The translations under genes and the position numbers were made by a program. 10,175 bases of DNA from contig JAAZAC010000041.1 in the NCBI GenBank assembly GCA_012514545.1, forward strand, positions 1-10,175, written 5' to 3'. Shown piece by piece: positions 5,747 through 10,175 of the stretch (positions within the stretch are counted from its first letter, which is position 1; every line of letters begins with the position of its first letter). Source of the stretch: Actinomycetales bacterium. GTDB lineage: Bacteria; Actinomycetota; Actinomycetes; Actinomycetales; Cellulomonadaceae. The notes below the pieces were generated by a model. That model saw nothing but the letters and a program-made list of their open reading frames with translations. It made no database searches and was not told the origin of the DNA.

Positions 5747-6061
5747 GTGCCGACGTACTCCTACGCGTGCACCGCGTGCGGGCACCGCTTCGACGCGCAG
5801 CAGTCGTTCGAGGACCCGGCGCTCACCGAGTGCCCCGAGTGCGCCGGCCGCCTGCGCAAGCTCTTCTCCGCCGTCGGCGTCGTGTTCAAGGGGTCGGGCT
5901 TCTACCGGACCGACTCGCGGTCCAACGGCTCCATCCCCGCGGGCCGCAAGGCCGAGCCGGCCGCGAGCGGCAGCGGGTCGTCCTCGGGCTCGTCGAGCTC
6001 GTCCTCGGCCTCGACCTCGACGTCGTCCTCGTCCTCCTCGTCGGCGGCCGCCGCCTCCTGA
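5747..6061 (+). CDS. FmdB-family zinc-ribbon protein, probable Ruc-type redox-regulated chaperone
   Basis: 104 residues from GTG. Residues 1-58 are the CxxC_CxxC_SSSS / FmdB regulatory domain: MPTYSYACTACGHRFDAQQS then TECPEC and 'RLRKLFSAVGVVFKGSGFYRTD'. The zinc ligands are Cys8, Cys11, Cys29 and Cys32. Residues about 70-104 are almost only Ser, Ala, Gly and Thr, encoded mainly by TCG/TCC, and should be disordered. M. tuberculosis Ruc (Rv0991c) has the same plan, a zinc ribbon plus disordered C-terminus. It becomes a chaperone for unfolded proteins when its cysteines are oxidised, and is under HrcA control. The CIRCE site 45 bases upstream and the shared neighbours (5-FCL, galU, moeA, rimJ, mscL) make orthology likely, though the tail composition differs and chaperone activity is inference. 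The name FmdB (formamidase regulator) is historical and probably misleading here. The stop lies inside a 28-bp tandem duplication. Confidence 0.92.
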   Translation: MPTYSYACTACGHRFDAQQSFEDPALTECPECAGRLRKLFSAVGVVFKGSGFYRTDSRSNGSIPAGRKAEPAASGSGSSSGSSSSSSASTSTSSSSSSSAAAAS

Positions 6062-6096
6062 GCGCGCCTCGGCGGCCGCCGCCTCCTGAGCGCGCC
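6041..6096 (+). repeat. Exact 28-bp tandem duplication spanning the fmdB stop codon
   Basis: Positions 6041-6068 and 6069-6096 are identical, 28 bases each, beginning TCGGCGGCCGCC and ending TGAGCGCGCC. The first copy encodes the last residues (SAAAAS) and the TGA; the second is untranslated and carries an unused copy of the same coding end. Each copy contains the palindrome GGCGGCCGCC. Because the unit includes its own stop, gaining or losing a copy leaves the protein unchanged. It looks like a recent replication-slippage or recombination event, or an assembly artefact. Confidence 0.9.
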
Positions 6097-6110
6097 CGCC
6101 CGAGCCCCCT

Positions 6111-6151
6111 CCGGGACCGCCCTCCCGAGCCGGCCCGTCCACCGGTCCCCG
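6111..6151 (+). terminator. Weak hairpin downstream of fmdB, possible terminator
   Basis: GGGACCG at 6113-6119 can pair with CGGTCCC at 6143-6149, and CC before pairs with GG after if one bulged C is allowed, leaving a 23-base loop. There is no T-run. It lies in the 161-base fmdB/SAF spacer and could help end the fmdB message. The long loop makes it a poor intrinsic terminator. Apart from this hairpin, the tandem repeat and the SAF -10 box, nothing is recognisable in the spacer. Confidence 0.22.
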
Positions 6152-6210
6152 GCCGCCCGCCGCGTCCCCCGCACCGCCGGCCCGCGCGCCGACGTCGTGG
6201 CCGCCAGCCG

Positions 6211-6216
6211 TAGCGT
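6211..6216 (+). promoter_or_regulatory. Candidate -10 box for the SAF-domain gene, leaderless spacing
   Basis: TAGCGT fits TANNNT and is followed by 6 bases (CCCGGG) and then the GTG at 6223. A weak -35, CCGACG at 6189-6194, is 16 bases upstream. No Shine-Dalgarno is present, so a leaderless message would explain the start. This would give the SAF-mscL pair its own promoter independent of the HrcA-controlled fmdB promoter. Confidence 0.42.
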
Positions 6217-6222
6217 CCCGGG

Positions 6223-6876
6223 GTGACGTTCGCCCTCGCGCTCCGCGTCCTGGCCTGGCGCCTGCGCCCGCTGCTGCTGGCGCTCGGCCTCGTGCTCGCG
6301 TGCGCCGCGGCCGCCCGGCTCGCCGCTCCCCCGCCCGGCCCGACGGCCGCCGTGGTCGTCGCCCGCGCGGACCTGACCGCCGGGCACGCCCTCACCGCCG
6401 ACGACCTGCGCACCGTCCGCCTGCCCTCGCGTCTCGCGCCCGGGGGCGCCGCCGCCGACCCCGGCGCCCTGGTGGGCGAGCACCTCGCCGTCGACGTGCC
6501 GCGCGGCCTGCCCGTCGTCGCCGCCCACCTCGCGGGCTCGCGCTTCGCCCGGCCCGCGCCGCCGGGGACCGTCGCCGTCCCCGTCCACCTCGCCGACGAC
6601 GCCGTCGCCGCCCTGCTGCGGCCCGGCGACCGCGTCGACCTCGTCGCGGGCGCCGACGCGTGGGCCCCCGACCCCCGGCCCGAGGTGCTCGCGGAGGCGG
6701 CGCTCGTGCTCGAGGTCCGGACCGGCACGGCCGAGCCGGCAGGCGGCCTCGCCCTCGGGCTCGCGGCGGCCGAGCCGGAGCCGCTCGTCGTCGTCGCCGT
6801 CCCGCCGGACGCCGGGCACCGGATCGCGGCGGCGGCCGCGGGAGCCGTCGGCGCGGTCCTCGTGCAAGGATCCTGA
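6223..6876 (+). CDS. SAF-domain protein, CpaB/RcpC-like, membrane-anchored
   Basis: 217 residues from GTG. A basic start (R8, R13, R15) leads into a hydrophobic segment at about 17-31, so the rest should be outside the membrane; LVLAC at 23-27 is an imperfect lipobox, so a lipoprotein is possible. Residues about 43-107 are a SAF domain: AAVVVARADLTAGHALTADD, then LRTVRLPSRLAPGG, LVGEHLAVDVPRGLPVVAAHL. Residues about 113-217 resemble the RcpC part of CpaB: VAVPVHLADDAVAALLRPGD, RVDLVAG, then a C-terminal VVVAVPPDAGHRIAAAAAGA. CpaB/RcpC proteins assist Flp (type IVb) pilus assembly in the periplasm and may bind carbohydrate. No other pilus gene is in the window, so a pilus role is unproven; orphan SAF proteins of this size are common in actinobacteria. 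It lies 39 bases before mscL, on the same strand, and may share its message. Confidence 0.82.
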   Translation: MTFALALRVLAWRLRPLLLALGLVLACAAAARLAAPPPGPTAAVVVARADLTAGHALTADDLRTVRLPSRLAPGGAAADPGALVGEHLAVDVPRGLPVVAAHLAGSRFARPAPPGTVAVPVHLADDAVAALLRPGDRVDLVAGADAWAPDPRPEVLAEAALVLEVRTGTAEPAGGLALGLAAAEPEPLVVVAVPPDAGHRIAAAAAGAVGAVLVQGS

Positions 6877-6878
6877 AC

Positions 6879-6893
6879 GGCGGGCCCTCCGCC
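6879..6893 (+). other. Small hairpin in the SAF-mscL spacer
   Basis: GGCGG (6879-6883), loop GCCCT, CCGCC (6889-6893), a 5-bp GC stem directly after the SAF stop codon and 22 bases before the mscL ATG. It is too short to be a convincing terminator and may only separate translation of the two genes. Confidence 0.25.
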
Positions 6894-6902
6894 ACCGTCG
6901 AC

Positions 6903-6909
6903 AAGGGGG
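6903..6909 (+). promoter_or_regulatory. Shine-Dalgarno of mscL
   Basis: AAGGGGG followed by 6 bases and ATG. It fixes the mscL start at MLQGFKDF, which matches the conserved amphipathic N-terminal helix of MscL. It also contrasts with the SAF gene, which has none. Confidence 0.7.
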
Positions 6910-6915
6910 TCACCC

Positions 6916-7308
6916 ATGCTGCAGGGCTTCAAGGACTTCATCGCCCGGGGCAACGCGATCGAGATGGCCGTCGGCATCGTGCTCGGCCTCGCGTTCACCG
7001 AGGTCGTCAACGCCGTCGTGGACGGGCTCATCACCCCGCTCATCGCCGCCATGGGTGGCGTGCCCGACCTCAGCGAGCTCTGGATGTTCGAGCTCAACGA
7101 GGCCGTGTTCTCGATCGGCGCGATCCTCGGCGCGATCATCAACTTCCTCATCGTCGCGGCGGCGCTCTACTTCGTCATCGTCATGCCGCTGAACAAGCTC
7201 GCCGAGCGGCGCAAGCAGGGCGTCGAGCCCGAGCCCGAGGCCCCGGCCGAGGACGTGCGCCTGCTCCAGGAGATCCGCGACCTGCTGGCGACGCGCCGGG
7301 AGATCTAG
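6916..7308 (+). CDS. mscL: Large-conductance mechanosensitive channel MscL
   Basis: 130 residues, within the family range (M. tuberculosis 151, E. coli 136). MscL is a homopentamer in the cytoplasmic membrane that opens under high membrane tension and releases solutes during hypo-osmotic shock. MLQGFKDFIARGN (1-13) is the conserved N-terminal helix; residues about 14-45 are TM1 with the pore-lining AVGIVLGLAF, where Met17 and Ile21 occupy the hydrophobic gate positions of Leu17 and Val21 in M. tuberculosis MscL. A short periplasmic loop (about 46-63) follows. TM2 is about 64-92, ending VIVMPLNKLAERRK with the usual basic boundary. The C-terminal VRLLQEIRDLLATR is the cytoplasmic helical bundle. 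Everything expected is present. It follows the SAF gene by 39 bases, and its TAG stop interleaves with the stop of the convergent small gene. In M. tuberculosis mscL (Rv0985c) is also near the FmdB gene. Confidence 0.97.
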   Translation: MLQGFKDFIARGNAIEMAVGIVLGLAFTEVVNAVVDGLITPLIAAMGGVPDLSELWMFELNEAVFSIGAILGAIINFLIVAAALYFVIVMPLNKLAERRKQGVEPEPEAPAEDVRLLQEIRDLLATRREI

Positions 7309-7520
7309 TCGCGGCCCCAGTGCGGGGGCACCTCGCGCCGCAGGCGCTCGTCGTCGTCGGAGTCCGGGCGCTCCCCCCAGCCCACGTCGCTCTCGTCGGG
7401 GCTGCGGGGGAGCACCGGCTCGGCGGCGGGGTCCCGGGCGGGCTCGTGCGTCGCCGGGCGCACGGCCCGGCGCGGCCGGCGCGCGCCGCGGCCCGGACGC
7501 GGGTCCGGCCGCGGGCTCAT
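7305..7520 (-). CDS. Conserved-looking small protein, 71 residues, unknown function
   Basis: Function not recognised. The ATG overlaps the stop of the upstream helicase-like gene in an ATGA (7517-7520), so it is very probably translated by coupling. The first 22 residues are Arg/Pro-rich (net strongly basic, could bind nucleic acid); residues 42-58 are acidic; the end is DVGWGERPDSDDDERLRREV (45-64) then PPHWGRD. From memory, short actinobacterial proteins with a 'GWGERP-D-S-(D/N)DERLxR-x-P-PHW' tail occur elsewhere, which argues for a real gene, but I cannot verify this by search. There is no membrane segment or cysteine, and disorder is likely over most of the length. Its TAG stop and the mscL TAG share the palindrome CTAG at 7305-7308. 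The frame stays open far upstream, but that part is antisense-frame shadow of the helicase-like gene. Confidence 0.75.
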   Translation of the reverse strand: MSPRPDPRPGRGARRPRRAVRPATHEPARDPAAEPVLPRSPDESDVGWGERPDSDDDERLRREVPPHWGRD

Positions 7521-10175
7521 CGGGTCCGGCGGACCGCCGCGTCGACGGCCGCGTCGATGCGGGCGCCGCGGCGGCGCACCCCCAGCTCGGCGCGCAGCGC
7601 GGCGGCGAGCTCGGCGTCGTCGCGCGGCACGCCGTCGGAGGCGATCCAGGCGACGAGGTCGTCGAGCTGGTCGTCCGTGTAGGCCGCGATCGGCAGGCCG
7701 GGCTCGACGTCGGGCCGGGGGCCGCGCGGCCGGGCCGCGGGCACGTCCGCGCCGGTGTCGGTCGCCTCCACGGCCGACGGCGCTGCCACGACGGACGGCG
7801 CCGCGAGGGGCTCCGACGGCGAGGGCGCCGCCGGGTGTGCGGGCGCGGCGGGCGCGGCGGGCGCGGGGGGCGCGGGCACGGTCGGCACCGCCGCCTGCGT
7901 CGCGCGCCGCTCGTCGACCAGCCGCTGGTGCGCCTCGAGGACCGCGGCGCACACCGCCTCGGCCTCGGCCTGCGGGTCGAGGAACGCCGCCGCCGACCAC
8001 ACCTGGACGACCGTCCAGCCGAGCCGCTCGAGACGCTGCGGCACCTGCCGGTCGCGGACGCGCACGCTCGGCTCGGCGATGTACGCGTCGTCGTCGGTGA
8101 GCACGGCGACGAGCATGCGGTCGGGCTCGTCCGGGTGGCCGACGACGAGCGGGACCCGGTACCCGTCGCCCGTGCCGTGGTCGACGTCGACGACGAGGCC
8201 CATGCGCCACAGACGCTCGGCGAGGTCGAGGACGAGGCGGTCGGGCTCCGCGCCCGGGCGGGGCGCCGGCCGGCCGGCGGAGCCCGCCGCCGACCGCCGC
8301 TCGGCGAGCCGCAGCAGGTCCACGAGCAGCGTGGCGCCCGGCGCCTTGAGCCGCTCGGGGTCGAGGTCGGCCGCGGTGAAGCAGCTGACCACGGTGAGCC
8401 GCTCGCGCACCGCGGTGAGCGCGTCGAGCAGGGCAGCGTCGCCGCCGTCCTCGCTCAGCACGCCGAACCGGTGCAGCACGCGCCCGTGCGGCGTCTTGCC
8501 GAAGCCGACGGAGAGCACGACATGGTCGCGGACCAGACCCTGCGTCGCCCCGACCGGGACCACGCAGAACGGCTCCGACCGGCCCGGGGCGACCAGCTGC
8601 GCGACGGCCGGGTCGGCCGCGGCCTGCGCGACGGCGTCGCGCACGCGGTCCGCGGTCACCGCCGAGCCCGTGACGACCGCGAGCGACGCGCCCGGCCGCG
8701 TGCGGGCGTGCTCGACGACGAGGTCGACGACGCGGTCCACCTCGGCCGCCGTGCCCTCGACCAGCCCGTTCTCCGCGGGCATCCCGGCGCCGTCGACGAC
8801 CTCGAGGCGCACGAGCCCGGCGTCGGACGGGAGCGGGGTGGGGCGCAGCCGCTCGCCGTAGCCGTGCTCGGCGAGGAACGCGGTGAGCGCGGGGTCGCGC
8901 CGGGCGGCGTCGGCGCGCAGGGCGATGCTCGGCAGCAGGCCCGACAGCGCCTCCAGCGCCGACCCGCGGGGGCAGCGCACGTCGCCGACGACGAGGACCT
9001 GGCGCCCGCGCGCGAGGGCCGGCACGACCTCCTCGAGCGGCAGGTGCCCGGCCGCGTCGAGGACGACGAGGTCCGCCTCGCGCCGCGGCGGCAGCAGGTG
9101 CGGGACGAGCATCGGCGAGGCGACGAGGCACGGGCGCAGGTGGCGGGCCACGTCGGGGTAGCGCTCGACCGCCTGGCGCAGCGTGCCGAACCGGCCCTCC
9201 ACGACCTCGGCGAAGAGCTCCTGCGTCTGCGCGTCCGCCGCGCGCATCCGGGTGAGCACCGCGTCGCGCGCCGCGGCGTGCGCGAGCGCCGCGCGGTCGG
9301 CGAGGAAGCGCTCGTCGAGCGCGCGGAACTCGGCGACGAGCCGGGCCAGCGTGGCGCCGTCGTGGCCCGCGAGGGCCGGGTCCTCGGCGAGCAGCAGCTC
9401 GAAGACCGTGCTCCACCACGCCAGCTCGAGCTCCGCCGCCACGGCGCCCGCGGTGACCCGGCGGGCGGCGAGGTCGTCGAGGAGGTCGCCGAGGCCGCGC
9501 TGGCGCAGGCTGCGCAGGAGCGCGGTCCGCTCGGGCAGCGTGTCGAGGGCGGTGCGGTCGGCGAGCAGCCGCTCGAGCCGCCGCGTCAGCTCGTCCCAGG
9601 TCAGCGCCCCGAGGTCGCCGCCGGCGGGCGTGCCCTCGAGCACGGCCGCGAGCGCGTCGAGGTCCGCCCGCACCTCGCGGTGCTCGAGCTGGGTCGCCGC
9701 AAGGCCCTCGGGGATGCGCGGCCAGCCGCCGGCCGGGCAGTGCGCCCGCCACACCTCACGCTGCCGCTGCACCTCGAGCAGCGCGCCGTGCAGGTCCTCG
9801 ACCGGGCGACCCGGCCGCAGCATGTCCTTGGCCTGCTTGCGCAGGCGGCGGCGGTGCGCGCCGCTCATCTCGATGCCGTGCTCCGCACGCCACGCGGCGG
9901 TGGCCGTCGCCGCGACGAGGTCCGCAGCGGACCGCTCGAACACGAGCGGCCGGAAGACGTCGAGGGCCGCCCGGACGCCGTCGAGCATGACGAGCTGCTC
10001 GGCCCAGGCGTCGGGGGTCTCGGCGGGCACGAGGCCCGTCTCCTCGGCCACGCGCGCCGCCTCGGCGCGCATCCGCGGCAGCGCCGCGAGGAGCCGCTCG
10101 GCGCGGGCCAGCGCCGCCCGCGCGCGGTCCGGCGTCGGCAGGTCGGCGCCGTACCACGCGGACGCCTGCGCGGCC
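7517..10175 (-). CDS. SF1 helicase-like protein with C-terminal Vsr/DUF559-type nuclease fold (5' end outside the window)
   Basis: At least 885 residues are visible; the frame stays open to the right edge, so Walker A and the true start are missing. The first part (about 9650-10175) is helical, including 'AWRAEHGIEMSGAHRRRLRK', an insert seen in large actinobacterial DUF4011/AAA helicases. A RecA-like core follows: VVLDAAGHLPLEEVVPALAR (motif II region, near 9050-9061; helicases have D-E), VLVVGDVRCP (about 8972-8992; usually GDxxQ), then ATQGLVRDHVVLSVGFGKTP (8537-8542 encode Q-G) and ALTAVRERLTVVSC (8385-8422; usually N-V-x-x-T-R-A-R). Next is a Vsr/MTES_1575-like domain (about 7935-8250): LAERLWRMGLVVDVDHGTGD ... 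VRDRQVPQRLERLGWTVVQVWS. A Pro/Ala linker (about 7700-7905) joins a C-terminal helical domain (AAYTDDQLDDLVAWIASDG...). Both catalytic centres look altered. Nucleic-acid work (repair, defence or RNA) is inferred from fold only. Confidence 0.82.
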   Translation of the reverse strand, partial: AAQASAWYGADLPTPDRARAALARAERLLAALPRMRAEAARVAEETGLVPAETPDAWAEQLVMLDGVRAALDVFRPLVFERSAADLVAATATAAWRAEHGIEMSGAHRRRLRKQAKDMLRPGRPVEDLHGALLEVQRQREVWRAHCPAGGWPRIPEGLAATQLEHREVRADLDALAAVLEGTPAGGDLGALTWDELTRRLERLLADRTALDTLPERTALLRSLRQRGLGDLLDDLAARRVTAGAVAAELELAWWSTVFELLLAEDPALAGHDGATLARLVAEFRALDERFLADRAALAHAAARDAVLTRMRAADAQTQELFAEVVEGRFGTLRQAVERYPDVARHLRPCLVASPMLVPHLLPPRREADLVVLDAAGHLPLEEVVPALARGRQVLVVGDVRCPRGSALEALSGLLPSIALRADAARRDPALTAFLAEHGYGERLRPTPLPSDAGLVRLEVVDGAGMPAENGLVEGTAAEVDRVVDLVVEHARTRPGASLAVVTGSAVTADRVRDAVAQAAADPAVAQLVAPGRSEPFCVVPVGATQGLVRDHVVLSVGFGKTPHGRVLHRFGVLSEDGGDAALLDALTAVRERLTVVSCFTAADLDPERLKAPGATLLVDLLRLAERRSAAGSAGRPAPRPGAEPDRLVLDLAERLWRMGLVVDVDHGTGDGYRVPLVVGHPDEPDRMLVAVLTDDDAYIAEPSVRVRDRQVPQRLERLGWTVVQVWSAAAFLDPQAEAEAVCAAVLEAHQRLVDERRATQAAVPTVPAPPAPAAPAAPAHPAAPSPSEPLAAPSVVAAPSAVEATDTGADVPAARPRGPRPDVEPGLPIAAYTDDQLDDLVAWIASDGVPRDDAELAAALRAELGVRRRGARIDAAVDAAVRRTR

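Noticed and set aside
3122..6061. 979-codon plus-strand frame ending with the fmdB stop
   Set aside because: Antisense to the acylase over most of its length with compositionally biased sequence; only the part from GTG 5747 matches a known family and has a Shine-Dalgarno.
5591..6142. Extended N-terminus for the acylase (open frame to 6142)
   Set aside because: Crosses the divergent promoter region and the fmdB gene; signal peptide, -10 box and family similarity all begin at GTG 5590.
6879..6893. Hairpin between SAF gene and mscL as an intrinsic terminator
   Set aside because: 5-bp stem without a T-run, too weak; kept only as a low-confidence structural note.
7830..7880. GGCGCGGCGGGCGCG repeats as a possible minisatellite or CRISPR-like array
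   Set aside because: They encode the Pro/Ala linker of the helicase-like protein (PAPAAPAAPAHP), with irregular units and no spacers; plain low-complexity coding DNA.
7521..9752. 815-codon minus-strand frame running over the helicase-like gene
   Set aside because: Arg/Ala/Pro-rich shadow in another frame of the real gene; only its last 71 codons, starting at the ATGA overlap, look genuine.
7305..10175. Helicase-like gene plus small gene as a known defence island
   Set aside because: No methyltransferase, toxin, transposase, integrase or phage gene is nearby and the surroundings are housekeeping genes; defence function is only one of several possibilities.

Overview
The window is very GC-rich with dense, overlapping genes, GTG starts and almost no AT-rich spacer. 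This points to a high-GC actinobacterium, most likely Micrococcales and close to Cellulomonas (a lineage inference from gene content and protein style, not a computed assignment). The order rimJ-like / moeA / galU / divergent 5-FCL, then an FmdB zinc-ribbon gene and mscL, parallels the Mycobacterium tuberculosis block Rv0995 (rimJ) - Rv0994 (moeA1) - Rv0993 (galU) - Rv0992c (5-FCL) - Rv0991c (FmdB family, Ruc) ... Rv0985c (mscL). It is therefore an old conserved actinobacterial housekeeping neighbourhood with lineage-specific additions.

Layout. 1-2258, minus strand: galU, moeA and the start of a GNAT N-acetyltransferase form a tight operon (25-base gap, then a 1-base stop/start overlap). 2259-2379: divergent intergenic region carrying a perfect 13-bp inverted repeat. 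2380-3030, plus: 5-formyltetrahydrofolate cyclo-ligase, whose end overlaps the end of a convergent penicillin-acylase-family hydrolase (3008-5590, minus). 5591-5746: a second divergent regulatory region, holding an 18-bp palindrome, a promoter-like -10 and a clear CIRCE-type operator (9-bp arms, 9-bp spacer) in front of the FmdB zinc-ribbon gene (5747-6061). 6062-6222: an exact 28-bp tandem duplication that straddles the fmdB stop, plus a weak hairpin. 6223-7308, plus: a membrane-anchored SAF/CpaB-like protein and the large-conductance mechanosensitive channel MscL. 7305-10175, minus: a helicase/nuclease-like protein cut by the window edge and, overlapping its end by ATGA, a 71-residue acidic-tailed small protein whose stop interleaves with the mscL stop in a CTAG palindrome.

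How the parts fit. The most informative signal is the CIRCE element in front of the FmdB protein. It indicates HrcA (heat-shock) control and, together with the four-cysteine zinc ribbon, low-complexity tail and gene neighbourhood, suggests an orthologue of the mycobacterial redox-regulated chaperone Ruc. The second notable item is the helicase/nuclease-like protein. The acidic, catalytic or conserved positions expected in the SF1 helicase core and in the C-terminal Vsr/DUF559-type nuclease fold look replaced, so it may be a pseudo-enzyme or a divergent family. Several genes (galU, the acylase, the SAF gene, perhaps 5-FCL) have no convincing Shine-Dalgarno but carry a TANNNT-type box 6-7 bases before the start codon, the spacing of leaderless transcripts. 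No tRNA, rRNA, CRISPR, insertion sequence or phage gene was seen, and no gene-free stretch exceeds 165 bases.
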